A program made the position numbers and the translations under genes. Shown piece after piece: positions 53,413-61,983 of a stretch of 64,000 nucleotides of DNA. The stretch spans positions 1,426,001 to 1,490,000 of the forward strand of contig NZ_AP018823.1 of NCBI RefSeq assembly GCF_002217795.2. The letters run 5' to 3'. The stretch's first letter is position 1, and each line of letters opens with the position of its first letter. The notes under the pieces were generated by a model, which ran no database searches, was not told the DNA's origin, and saw only the letters and a list, made by a program, of their open reading frames with translations. Source of the stretch: Aquitalea magnusonii (GTDB lineage: Bacteria > Pseudomonadota > Gammaproteobacteria > Burkholderiales > Chromobacteriaceae).

Positions 53413-55041
53413 TTATACCTTGAAGCGCGCCACCGAGTCGTTCAGACCGCCGGCCAGTCCTTCCAGCGCTTCGGCGGAATGTACCGTGTGCTGGATGGCA
53501 GCGTCGTTGGTGCTGGCCAGCTCGGCAATGCTGTCGATATTGCCGGTTACCCGCTGGCTGGCTTCGCGCTGCTGTTCGGTCACTTGCACGATTTGTTGCA
53601 GGCCGTTGCGCACCGCAACCGCCGAGTCATTGGCCGCATCCAGCACGCTGGCTACCTGTGCGGCTGACTGATTGCTGGCCTCCAGCGAACTGAGGCTGGC
53701 CGCCACCGCCTGGCGCACGGCCTCGGTCTTGTGGTTCAGCGCGCCGGTGACGCTATCAATCTCGCGGGCGGACAGGGCTGATTTTTCTGCCAGCTTGCGC
53801 ACTTCGTCCGCCACCACGGCAAAGCCACGTCCGGCTTCGCCGGCGCGGGCGGCCTCGATGGCGGCGTTAAGCGCCAGCAGATTGGTCTGCTCGGCAATGT
53901 CACGCACCTGCTGGGTCATGCTGGTGATTGAATGGGTGGATTGCATCAGCTCGGTTTCCGCCTCTGACATCATCTCGACGGCTTGCTGGATCTGGCCCAC
54001 CTCCTGCTGCAACTGGGCCAGGTTCTGCCGTCCCTGCTGCGAACGCTGCAGGCTTTCGTCCGACTGTGCCAGCACCTGTTCGGCATGACGGGCGATATCG
54101 CCGATATGTTCTGCCAGTTGCTCCACCGCCTGGGCGGCCTGCTGCGACTGGCTGTTCTGCGCGCGCGAACCATCGGCCACCCGTTCTGCGCCCTGGCGCA
54201 ACTGGGCGGAGGAGGTGGCCACGCTATGTGCGGCGGTGCCTACCTGGCGGACCAGATCGGCAATCGAGCCCAGCATCTGGTTGAACAGCGTGGCGGTCTG
54301 GCCGATTTCATCCTGGTGTTTCACCTCCAGCCTGCGGGTGAGGTCGCCTTCTCCCTTGGCCAGTTCGGCCAGGCCAGCGGCCATGGCTTGCAGCGGGCGG
54401 GTGACAAAGCGGCGGATGAACAGGAATACCACGGCCATCAGCGGCAGTGAAGCAACAATGGCAAACAGGATGCTCTGGTTGCGGAACTGCGCCACCGAGG
54501 CATAGGGTTTTTCCAGCGAGATGCGCATGCTGACCGCGCCTAGCGGCGTGCCTTCGCTCACCTGATGGCAGCTCATGCAATTTTTGCCCAGATAATTGCT
54601 GGCGGCGCGCGCCGGGTACACCACATGCAGGTGTTCGCCCAGTTGCGGGCTGGATTCAATGGCCACAAAAGGCTGGCCGGTGGAGAGGGCGCTCTTTTCC
54701 GCTTCGTCGGCGGCATGTGCCTTGTCGCCGGCATTGCCGGGGCCAAACTGCTTGCTGACCGCCTCGCCGCGAATCACGCGCAATTCACGCACGGCGGACA
54801 GTTCCTTGATCTGGTCCAGGAATACATCACGCTGGGCTACCGTGCCGGTCATCATCATGCCGGTGAGGCCGGCCAGCGTCATTTCATTCATGCTGCTGGC
54901 CAGATCCTTGGCCTGCGAAACGGCAATGTCGCGGCTGACCGTGGTTTCCCAGGCAATCAGTCCACTCCATGCCACCACCAGACAGCACCAGATGGCGCTG
55001 GTTAATCTCAGCCAGATTGGCCATTCGGAAAATTTTTTCAT
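53413..55041 (-). CDS. Methyl-accepting chemotaxis protein with periplasmic haem-c motif
   Basis: A 542-residue transmembrane chemoreceptor. Span 1 is at about residues 10-30 and span 2 at 190-210, enclosing a 160-residue periplasmic domain that contains CMSCH (Cys155, Cys158, His159), a c-type haem attachment motif, followed by [17 protein letters not shown]. This fits the Tll0287-like haem-binding sensor domain. A HAMP domain ([20 protein letters not shown]) leads to a full signalling domain with [20 protein letters not shown] and [18 protein letters not shown]. Probable role: taxis to a redox-active or gaseous signal; the ligand is not shown by the sequence. Confidence 0.92.
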   Translation of the reverse strand: MKKFSEWPIWLRLTSAIWCCLVVAWSGLIAWETTVSRDIAVSQAKDLASSMNEMTLAGLTGMMMTGTVAQRDVFLDQIKELSAVRELRVIRGEAVSKQFGPGNAGDKAHAADEAEKSALSTGQPFVAIESSPQLGEHLHVVYPARAASNYLGKNCMSCHQVSEGTPLGAVSMRISLEKPYASVAQFRNQSILFAIVASLPLMAVVFLFIRRFVTRPLQAMAAGLAELAKGEGDLTRRLEVKHQDEIGQTATLFNQMLGSIADLVRQVGTAAHSVATSSAQLRQGAERVADGSRAQNSQSQQAAQAVEQLAEHIGDIARHAEQVLAQSDESLQRSQQGRQNLAQLQQEVGQIQQAVEMMSEAETELMQSTHSITSMTQQVRDIAEQTNLLALNAAIEAARAGEAGRGFAVVADEVRKLAEKSALSAREIDSVTGALNHKTEAVRQAVAASLSSLEASNQSAAQVASVLDAANDSAVAVRNGLQQIVQVTEQQREASQRVTGNIDSIAELASTNDAAIQHTVHSAEALEGLAGGLNDSVARFKV

Positions 55042-55336
55042 TATATGTACGGGAGCCCCGCCTCCTTTGGTTTTGTTCTCTGTTGTTATGTTGCAGCGTC
55101 GTTATTGTTACATGGCAATGTGATGCGCTGCTGACAGCGCGCAGCCTAGCGCAAGGCAAAGTATCAATGCTTGGCTTATATCAAGAATTTTACCTCCCGA
55201 GCCAGCCAATCATCATCGTACTTGGGCGATGACTGGATTTCTGCAACAATCCGCCCTCCGTCCGGCAGTGGCTATTTGGCGCTGCCTGCTTTATGTGTTT
55301 TGCCGCTGGCCTGCGAGCCAGGAATCAGGAGTTGTC

Positions 55337-56587
55337 ATGTCCACATCTGCGTCCCCGTTTCATGTAGCCATTGTTGGTGGCGGCCCCGCCGGGCTGATGG
55401 CAGCCGAAGTATTGTCTGCTGCCGGGCTGGGGGTGACAGTGTATGACGCCATGCCCTCGGTGGGGCGCAAATTCCTGCTGGCAGGGGTGGGCGGGATGAA
55501 CATCACCCATTCCGAACCGCATGCCGCCTTTGTGGCGCGCTACCGCGAACGTGAGGCGGAAATCACGGCCTGGCTGGCGGATTTCGATGCCGACCGCTTG
55601 CGTGACTGGGTACACGGGCTGGGGGTGGAGACTTTTGTCGGCAGCTCCGGCAAGGTATTCCCGCGTGAAATGAAGGCCGCGCCCTTGCTGCGCGCCTGGC
55701 TGACGCGCTTGCGCGAGGCCGGGGTGCAATTCAGGGTACGCCACCGCTGGCTGGGCTGGACGGATCAAGGCGCGCTGCGCTTTGCCACGCCGCAAGGTGA
55801 GCTGGAAACCAGTCATGATGCCGTGCTGCTGGCCTTGGGCGGGGGAAGCTGGAAAAAGCTGGGCTCGGATGGCAGTTGGTTGCCGCTACTGGCCGAGCGC
55901 GGTGTGGCCGTGCGTGCGCTGTTGCCAGCCAATTGCGGCTTTGATTGCCACTGGAGCGCGCATTTTGCCGACAAGTTTGCCGGCCAGCCGCTCAAGTCGG
56001 TGGCGTTGGAGTTTACCGATCTGGCCGGTCATACCGTACGCAAGACCGGCGAGTGCGTGGTCAGCAGCTATGGGGTGGAGGGCAATCTGGTGTACGCCTT
56101 CAGCGCGCCCATCCGCGACAGCCTGCTGGCCAATGGCAGTGCCACGGTGTATCTGGATTTGCTGCCGCAAAAGAGCGCCGAGCAGGTGGCGGCAGAAGTG
56201 ATGCACCCGCGGGGTTCGCGTTCGCTGTCCAGCCATCTGCAAAGCCGCCTGAACCTGAAGGGGGTGAGGGCGGGGCTGCTGCGCGAGTGTCTGAGCAAGG
56301 AGGCATTCAACGACATGGCCAGCCTGGCAGCCGGCATCAAGCGCTTGCCGCTGACCATGCATGCCACCCGGCCCATCGACGAAGCCATCAGCACCGCCGG
56401 CGGGGTGTGTTTTGAGGCGCTTGCACCTGGCCTGATGTTGCAGGCCATGCCCGGCGTGTTCTGCGCCGGCGAGATGCTGGACTGGGAAGCCCCCACCGGT
56501 GGCTACCTGCTGACTGCTTGTCTGGCCAGTGGCCGTGCCGCCGCGCAAGGCATGCTTAACTGGCTGGGCCACCGTGACAAGTGGTGA
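55337..56587 (+). CDS. BaiN/HI0933-like FAD-dependent oxidoreductase (TIGR03862 type)
   Basis: A 416-residue flavoprotein. The FAD motif is HVAIVGGGPAGLMAAEVLSA; the family-specific MPSVGRKFLLAGVGGMNITH follows; near the end FCAGEMLDWEAPTGGYLLTA closes the FAD site. The family is widespread but biochemically poorly described; some relatives reduce steroid double bonds. The ATG with AGGAG seven bases upstream is preferred over a 36-codon longer frame. It reads away from the divergent chemoreceptor gene. Confidence 0.9.
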   Translation: MSTSASPFHVAIVGGGPAGLMAAEVLSAAGLGVTVYDAMPSVGRKFLLAGVGGMNITHSEPHAAFVARYREREAEITAWLADFDADRLRDWVHGLGVETFVGSSGKVFPREMKAAPLLRAWLTRLREAGVQFRVRHRWLGWTDQGALRFATPQGELETSHDAVLLALGGGSWKKLGSDGSWLPLLAERGVAVRALLPANCGFDCHWSAHFADKFAGQPLKSVALEFTDLAGHTVRKTGECVVSSYGVEGNLVYAFSAPIRDSLLANGSATVYLDLLPQKSAEQVAAEVMHPRGSRSLSSHLQSRLNLKGVRAGLLRECLSKEAFNDMASLAAGIKRLPLTMHATRPIDEAISTAGGVCFEALAPGLMLQAMPGVFCAGEMLDWEAPTGGYLLTACLASGRAAAQGMLNWLGHRDKW

Positions 56588-56743
56588 TTTTGCCCGCGGG
56601 CAGAAATCAGATAGTGCATTTTTAATGCAAGCATCTATGCTGCAGATACAGGCCCCGTGTGTGGATGTCCACCGGGGTCGCCAGTGCCGGCCGGCACTGG
56701 CCAGGTACATCATTTCCCACCCATGATGTCGGAGATCAGCGCC

Positions 56744-56956
56744 ATGAAACTTGATGATTTCAACCAGGTGGCCGACCTGATCGGTCTGAAAAAACGTTCG
56801 CGTGAAGCCGTGTGGCTGATGGAAGTAGAAGGCATGACCGGCTACTTTGCTGCCCAGCAAATGGATATCAGTGAGTCCACTGTCTCCCGCGCCCACACCC
56901 GCTTCCGGCTGGCCCTGCGCAAGCTCAATGCCTTGTCCAGCCATCTTCCTTTGTAA
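56744..56956 (+). CDS. Small KorA/TrfB-like HTH regulator
   Basis: A 70-residue predicted DNA-binding protein. SREAVWLMEVEGMTGYFAAQ followed by QMDISESTVSRAHTRFRLAL aligns with the HTH core of plasmid KorA/TrfB repressors (the region ending in GLTRGAVSQAVHRVW in RK2 KorA). It lacks KorA's dimerisation tail. The ATG before KLDDFNQ is preceded by GGAG nine bases upstream; other in-frame ATGs a few codons earlier have no comparable site. A terminator follows directly, so it is monocistronic. Its targets are unknown. Confidence 0.72.
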   Translation: MKLDDFNQVADLIGLKKRSREAVWLMEVEGMTGYFAAQQMDISESTVSRAHTRFRLALRKLNALSSHLPL

Positions 56957-56980
56957 TTTCTCCTGTGTTGTTGACTTGTG

Positions 56981-57006
56981 GCCCGGCCTCCATGCCGGGC
57001 TTTTTC
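56981..57006 (+). terminator. Intrinsic terminator after the KorA-like gene
   Basis: GCCCGGC / GCCGGGC with a six-base loop and TTTTTC on the plus strand; its T-run touches the end of the converging LysR gene. Confidence 0.87.
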
Positions 57007-57902
57007 TATGGTGCGTGGCAAATGCCGCCAGCCTGCTCGCGCAGCCAGGACAGTAAATCCTGCAAGCCCGGATGCTCGGCATAACTCTCCGGGTAGACCA
57101 GCCAGTAACCGGAACCGGTATGCAACTGGCTGTCGAATGGGCAGACCAGCCGGCCTTGTTCCAGCTCGTCCTGCAGCAAGGCCATGTCACCGATCGCCAC
57201 ACCCAGCCCGCTGGCAGCCGCCGTCCACGCCAGGTGGTGCAAGTCCACCACTTGATGCTTGTAGGCGGCAAGCGTGTGTATGCCCTGGGTATCCAGCCAG
57301 GCAATCCATTCCTCGTAGTCGCGGGTGGTGTGAAACAGGGTGTGGCCAGCCAGTGCATCCAGCGACTGCAGCTTGGCCAGCATGCTCGGCGCGCACACCG
57401 GGCTGAGCAGTTCGGGCAGCAGCAGCTCGGCCTGCATGTCCGGCCATTGACCATGACCGAACAGGATGTAGACCTGGTTGATGTCCGGGTCCAGTTCGGC
57501 TGGTTCGTACACCATGCTGTCAATGCGTAGCTGGGTAAGCGGGTGCTGCTGGTAGAAGCTGCCCAGCCGCGGCATCAGCCAGCGTACGGCAAAGCTTACA
57601 TACACCTGCAGGCTGAGAATGTCGCTGCGGGTTTTGATTTGCCGCTCCACTTCCTTCAGCTTTTGCACCACTTCGCGCGCTACCGGCAGCAGGGTCTGGC
57701 CGGCCGGTGTCGGGCGGATCTGCCGGTGCTGCCGCTGCAACAGCGGGGTGGCATAGTGCTGTTCCAGCAGGCTGATCTGCTTGCTGATGGCGCCCTGGGT
57801 CAGAAACAGGCGCTGCGCCGCGGCGGTGAAGCTGCCGGTCTCCATCACGGTGACAAAGGCGCGCAAGGCACTGAGTGAGGGCAGGTGGTGGGTTTCAGTC
57901 AT
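57006..57902 (-). CDS. LysR-family regulator (GcvA-like)
   Basis: A 298-residue LysR-type regulator. HTH: LPSLSALRAFVTVMETGSFT and AAAQRLFLTQGAISKQISLL. The effector domain YVSFAVRWLMPRLGSFYQQH and the C-terminal GSGYWLVYPESYAEHPGLQD place it in the GcvA-like branch. The ATG before TETHHLPSL is chosen; longer frames run antisense through the neighbouring decarboxylase. It is divergent from the decarboxylase/binding-protein pair, about 95 bases apart, and is the likely regulator of that pair. Confidence 0.92.
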   Translation of the reverse strand: MTETHHLPSLSALRAFVTVMETGSFTAAAQRLFLTQGAISKQISLLEQHYATPLLQRQHRQIRPTPAGQTLLPVAREVVQKLKEVERQIKTRSDILSLQVYVSFAVRWLMPRLGSFYQQHPLTQLRIDSMVYEPAELDPDINQVYILFGHGQWPDMQAELLLPELLSPVCAPSMLAKLQSLDALAGHTLFHTTRDYEEWIAWLDTQGIHTLAAYKHQVVDLHHLAWTAAASGLGVAIGDMALLQDELEQGRLVCPFDSQLHTGSGYWLVYPESYAEHPGLQDLLSWLREQAGGICHAP

Positions 57903-57998
57903 GACAGATTGGAATGGTTCAATGCCAATTATTCGTTCGTGAAAACTAGGCGATTTCCGTATGTTTGGCAACAAACAACACAAGATGACGGAGCGCAC

Positions 57999-59384
57999 AT
58001 GCATCACGATTTTGATTCCCAACGGCAATACACCCTGCAACATGACCGTCGTCTGTCTGCTGCGGATGGACAGTTGCAGATGGAGGGGGTGGGGCTGGCC
58101 GCGTTGGCCGCACAATTCGGCGCGCCACTGTTCGTGTATTCCGCGCCGGAAATCCGCCGCAATGTCGACGAAATCAAGCAGGCCTTTGCCAGCCATGCCA
58201 ATACCCGCATCTGCTACGCCTCCAAGGCTTGCTCCTTGCTGGCGGTATTGCAGGTGGTGCGTGAGTCCGGCATCAGCATCGAAGCCAATTCGGCCAATGA
58301 AATCCGCCGCTGTCTGGCCGCAGGTTTTGCCGGCAACCAGATTGTCTACAACGGCGTGGTGAAGCGGGATGAAGAACTGGAGTTTGCCATCGGCCAGCAG
58401 CTGCATGCCATCAATGTGGATAGCGAGCACGAATTGCTGGCCATCGACCGCATCAGCCGTCAGCTGCAAATCCCGGTACGCATTTGCCTGCGGGTGGAGC
58501 CCAACGTCAAGGCTGCCACCCATGAGGGCCTGATGACGGCATTCCGCGCCAAGTCCGGGGTGGATCTGGCCGACGCCGAAGGCATTTGCCGTCAGGCACT
58601 GGACATGCCCTATGTAAAGCTGTGCGGCCTGCACATGCATGTGGGTGACCAGGTGCCGGATGCCGAGCCGTTTGGCGCGGCCACCCGTGTGCTGGTGGAT
58701 TGTGCCCGCCAGCTGGAAACCGCACTGGGTGTGCGCTTTGACATGATCAACGTCGGCGGCGGCATTCCGGCACCGTACCGCTACGCCACCGACCGTGGCC
58801 TGGGCGGGCCGGACAATATGCAGCCGCAAATCGGCGCCAATGAATTTGCCGCTGCCGTCATCCGCGAAGTACACGCCTGGCGTGAGGATATCGAAATCTG
58901 CATCGAGCCGGGCCGCAAGGTAGTGAGCAGTGCCGGGGTATTGCTTACCCGCATGGTGACCGCCAAGCGCAAAACCTTGTTGCGCGAGGATGGCAGCGTG
59001 GAAGGCCAGGTGCAGTGGTGCATGCTGGATGCCGGCTTCAATGCCATTCCGGATTACAAGGACTGGTACTTCTATGTCTACAACGCCAGCCGCATGGCGG
59101 ACAGCCACTGCCAGCCGGTCAAGCTGGGCGGCCCCTTGTGCGACGGTGGCGATTACTTCCGCCATGGCCCGCTGGGCGAGCAGTTTCTGCTGCCACCGGC
59201 CAGTGCGCCGGGTGATGTGCTGGCCTTCCTGGATGTGGGTGCCTACCAGCTGGAAAACCAGACCGTCTACAACGCCCAGCCGCGTTCCGCTGCGGTGTTG
59301 ATTGACGGGCCGGGCCAGTACCGCCTGATCCGCCGTCAGGAACGCTTCGACGACATGTTGTTGCTGGAGCGTGATCTGTCCTGA
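57999..59384 (+). CDS. PLP-dependent fold-type III amino acid decarboxylase
   Basis: A 461-residue enzyme of the alanine-racemase-fold decarboxylases (diaminopimelate, ornithine/arginine or lysine decarboxylases). The PLP lysine is Lys76 in RICYASKACSLLAVL; the phosphate loop is MINVGGGIPAPY; EPGRKVVSSAGVLLTR follows; the partner active-site Cys381 is in GPLCDGGDYF. The substrate-specificity region fits neither classical LysA nor ODC clearly, and the gene is not in a lysine-biosynthesis context. GGAG five bases before the ATG supports the start. The amino-acid-binding protein encoded downstream suggests that it breaks down an imported basic amino acid (inference). Confidence 0.87.
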   Translation: MHHDFDSQRQYTLQHDRRLSAADGQLQMEGVGLAALAAQFGAPLFVYSAPEIRRNVDEIKQAFASHANTRICYASKACSLLAVLQVVRESGISIEANSANEIRRCLAAGFAGNQIVYNGVVKRDEELEFAIGQQLHAINVDSEHELLAIDRISRQLQIPVRICLRVEPNVKAATHEGLMTAFRAKSGVDLADAEGICRQALDMPYVKLCGLHMHVGDQVPDAEPFGAATRVLVDCARQLETALGVRFDMINVGGGIPAPYRYATDRGLGGPDNMQPQIGANEFAAAVIREVHAWREDIEICIEPGRKVVSSAGVLLTRMVTAKRKTLLREDGSVEGQVQWCMLDAGFNAIPDYKDWYFYVYNASRMADSHCQPVKLGGPLCDGGDYFRHGPLGEQFLLPPASAPGDVLAFLDVGAYQLENQTVYNAQPRSAAVLIDGPGQYRLIRRQERFDDMLLLERDLS

Positions 59385-59408
59385 TTGTCAGAACTGTCTT
59401 GCCGTACC

Positions 59409-59432
59409 GCCACGCCCCTTGACGGGCGTGGC
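59409..59432 (+). other. Intercistronic hairpin between decarboxylase and binding-protein genes
   Basis: GCCACGCCC / GGGCGTGGC, nine-base stem with a six-base loop, 24 bases after the decarboxylase stop. There is no U-run, so it is more likely an RNA-stability or processing hairpin that lets the two genes be expressed at different levels. Confidence 0.4.
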
Positions 59433-59495
59433 GTGATAACACCAAGCCGTCCCTTGTCCTGCGTTTGTCTACTCACCCAGTCCGGAGGAATGAAG

Positions 59496-60281
59496 ATGAA
59501 GCTGCAATCCTGGTGTGCCGTGTTGTTGTCTGCTGTCGTCCTGCAAGCGGGAGCGACGGATCTGAACAATCTGCGTATCGGCATGGATGCCACCTATCCG
59601 CCGTTCGAATCGTTGAACCTGGCCGGGCAGATTGTCGGGTTCGAGGCCGACCTGGCTGCTGCCTTGTGCAAGGAAATGAAAGCACATTGCAGCCTGATCA
59701 ATCAGGACTGGGATGGCATCATTCCGGGGCTGATGGCCAAAAAATACGACGTGATCATGTCGTCGATGACCATTACCGCCGAGCGGGCCAAGGTGGTCAG
59801 CTTCACCGAGCGCTATTTCCGTACGCCGCAGCGGCTGATTGCCGCCAAGGGCAGTCCGCTCAGGTTCACGGTGGAGGGCATGAAAGGCAAGCGGGTAGGC
59901 GTGCAGCGCGGCACTACGGCCGACATGTACCTGAGCAAGTTCTGGGGGCCGCGCGGCATGGATGTGGTGCGCTATGAGGATCAGGACAAGGCCTATGCCG
60001 ACCTGGTGAATGGCCGGCTGGATGCCAGCTTCCAGGACGAGCTGCAAGTGGAAGCGGGTTTTCTCAAGAGCGAACCGGGCAAGGGTTTTGCCTTTGTCGG
60101 CCCGTCCATCAATGGTGACAACGCCGCTGAGCGCGAGGTGCTGGGCTCCGGTGCCGGCATGGCGGTGCGCAAGGAGGACAAGGCCTTGCTGGACAAGCTG
60201 AACAAGGCCATCAGCGCCGTGCGCGCCAATGGCACGTTCAAGAAGCTGAGCGTGCAGTACTTCGGCCGCGATATTTACTGA
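59496..60281 (+). CDS. Amino acid ABC transporter binding protein (SBP family 3)
   Basis: A 261-residue periplasmic binding protein of the ArgT/HisJ/ArtJ type. A short signal peptide (MKLQSWCAVLLSAVVLQAGA) is followed by LRIGMDATYPPFESLNLAGQ, IVGFEADLAAALCKEM, VIMSSMTITAERAKVVSFTE, and a C-terminal LNKAISAVRANGTFKKLSVQ. The ligand pocket pattern favours basic amino acids. Two ATGs lie six bases apart; GGAGGA is correctly spaced only for the second, so that one is used. No permease or ATPase genes follow; the fossil ATPase near 9.7 kb is of the matching type but too distant to link safely. Confidence 0.9.
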   Translation: MKLQSWCAVLLSAVVLQAGATDLNNLRIGMDATYPPFESLNLAGQIVGFEADLAAALCKEMKAHCSLINQDWDGIIPGLMAKKYDVIMSSMTITAERAKVVSFTERYFRTPQRLIAAKGSPLRFTVEGMKGKRVGVQRGTTADMYLSKFWGPRGMDVVRYEDQDKAYADLVNGRLDASFQDELQVEAGFLKSEPGKGFAFVGPSINGDNAAEREVLGSGAGMAVRKEDKALLDKLNKAISAVRANGTFKKLSVQYFGRDIY

Positions 60282-60294
60282 CACGGCTGGTGTT

Positions 60295-60320
60295 CCCGCA
60301 GTCGGGTGACGGACTGCGGG
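60295..60320 (+). other. Hairpin after the binding-protein gene
   Basis: CCCGCAGTC / GACTGCGGG, a nine-base stem with an eight-base loop, 14 bases past the stop, without a U-run; a possible 3'-end stabiliser or weak terminator. Confidence 0.4.
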
Positions 60321-60413
60321 GATTGAAGCGGCTGGCAAGCGCGTGGCGTCCTGCGGGCCAGACGCGCCGGCGCAGACAGTACGCGAAAATACGATGCCGT
60401 TACCGGGTTTTTG

Positions 60414-61067
60414 TCAGCTGCTCTGCTGCTGGTCTTGCTGCAAGTCCGGGCGGATCAGCGTGTAGTCGTTATTGCTCGGCAGGCCGTTTTTCTGCCAGTC
60501 GACCAGCGTGGCCATGATGGCATCCCGCGTCTGGTTGCTGATGTCCGGCAGGCTGCCGCCAAATGCCTTCTTGGCTTCGTCAAAGCCCTGCTGCACGGCA
60601 GCGCGAATGGTGTCTATCTTGCCGGGGTCGTTGCCTATGCCGAGCCGGGCAAAGTCCAGAATGCGCCGCGCGGTGTTCTTGATGCCCAGATCACCATCTT
60701 CCGACACCGCCTGGGTGGCTTCTGCCTTGGTCTGCGGGTCAACCGTCAGCTTCTGTTCGCCACTGACCACCTTGTTCCATTGCAGGCCCTGCTGCTGGAC
60801 CAGATTGCCCAGCAGCTTGAGGAAATCCGACACCTGCTGGTTGGACTTGGCCAGCAAGGCAGGTACATCCACCGGCGTACTGCTGCCCGTGGTCGGTTTG
60901 CCATAGGTGAGGGCACTGTTGTCCTCACTGTTTTGCCCCAGCGTGACCACTTCGTCCACGGTGAGGGTGCTGCTGCTGATGCTATTGCCGGTTTTGCTGT
61001 CGGTAATGGTGCTGCTGCTGTAGCTGGCATTCAGCAACAGGCTGCTGTTGACGCTGTTGACGGTCAT
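60414..61067 (-). CDS. DUF5610-domain protein
   Basis: A 217-residue protein with a Ser/Thr-rich N-terminal half (SVNSSLLLNASYSSSTITDS) and a C-terminal domain, SEDGDLGIKNTARRILDFAR, then GFDEAKKAFGGSLPDISNQT and RDAIMATLVDWQKNG, that matches the pattern of DUF5610. No signal peptide or membrane span is visible. The family has no established function; the low-complexity start resembles that of surface or flagellum-associated proteins, but this is only an impression. The gene is monocistronic. Confidence 0.75.
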   Translation of the reverse strand: MTVNSVNSSLLLNASYSSSTITDSKTGNSISSSTLTVDEVVTLGQNSEDNSALTYGKPTTGSSTPVDVPALLAKSNQQVSDFLKLLGNLVQQQGLQWNKVVSGEQKLTVDPQTKAEATQAVSEDGDLGIKNTARRILDFARLGIGNDPGKIDTIRAAVQQGFDEAKKAFGGSLPDISNQTRDAIMATLVDWQKNGLPSNNDYTLIRPDLQQDQQQSS

Positions 61068-61248
61068 GGGAGGCTCCTGCTGAAAACGGAGAAGGACGCC
61101 AGCCTGTGCATGGCGCCGGGTCTGCGTGCCGTATGGCCTGCGGCAGATGTCTGTATATCGGCAGGATGGAAGTAAAATTGAGTAAAAACAAGATAATGCG
61201 CTGTCCCGCAGCCAGGTGTGGAACAGCGCAGGGCGTGCTGCGGTGCGA

Positions 61249-61797
61249 TCAGGCTTTCAGTTGGGCGGCCCAGGCGTGCAATGCTTCCAGTTGCTGTACC
61301 ACCAGGCCTTGCAGGCGCTCGTCAGTGAGGTTGCCCTCGGCATCAAAACCGCCGGCAAAGGCATTGGCAAACACTTCCGGCTTGTTCAGCGGGTGCAGGT
61401 CCAGATACACACAGCTTTGGCGCAGGTGGTACTGCGCGCGCGAAGTACCCATGCCGCCGCCAGCGCCCACAATGGCCACGGCCTTGCCTGCCAGCAGTTT
61501 GTTGTCCGGCTCGCGCGAAGCCCAGTCCAGCGCGTTTTTCAGTGCCGGGGCCATGGAGTAGTTATATTCCGGGCAGCCCAGCAGCAAGGCGTCGGCTTTT
61601 GCCAGTTGTGCCAGCAGTTGTTGCACGGCGGCCGGTTTTTCAGTGATGTCGGCGTTGTAGAACGGGACCTGACTGATGTCGGCAATGTCGATCTGGATGC
61701 CGGCTGGCGCATGTGCCTTGGCGTAGCGCAGCAGACCCATATTGGTGGAGGCACGGCGCAGGCTGCCGCAAATGGCCAGAACGTTCAGTGTGCTCAT
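61249..61797 (-). CDS. NADPH-dependent FMN reductase (ChrR/azoreductase-like)
   Basis: A 182-residue flavodoxin-fold reductase. The FMN phosphate loop is LAICGSLRRASTNMGLLRYA; the flavin-binding CPEYNYSMAPALKNALDW is the family signature, followed by AVAIVGAGGGMGTSRAQYHL. Such enzymes reduce quinones, chromate or azo dyes with NAD(P)H. The gene stands alone and the N-terminus is complete; about 190 bases separate it from the divergently read psd. Confidence 0.92.
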   Translation of the reverse strand: MSTLNVLAICGSLRRASTNMGLLRYAKAHAPAGIQIDIADISQVPFYNADITEKPAAVQQLLAQLAKADALLLGCPEYNYSMAPALKNALDWASREPDNKLLAGKAVAIVGAGGGMGTSRAQYHLRQSCVYLDLHPLNKPEVFANAFAGGFDAEGNLTDERLQGLVVQQLEALHAWAAQLKA

Positions 61798-61983
61798 CTT
61801 GGTTCCTTGTTATGAGGAAGTGGGGCTGAATGAAGAACCCGTCTGCATTCTAGATAGCAGTGGTCCTGCTTTCCAGTGCTTGTGGTCAGTCAGCGGCAGT
61901 GCAGGCAAATGCAGATCGGCGTTTCGCATTCACTGGCAGTCCGGCTTATAATGTGCGGCTGTCCGCATTCAAGGTTTTACATC

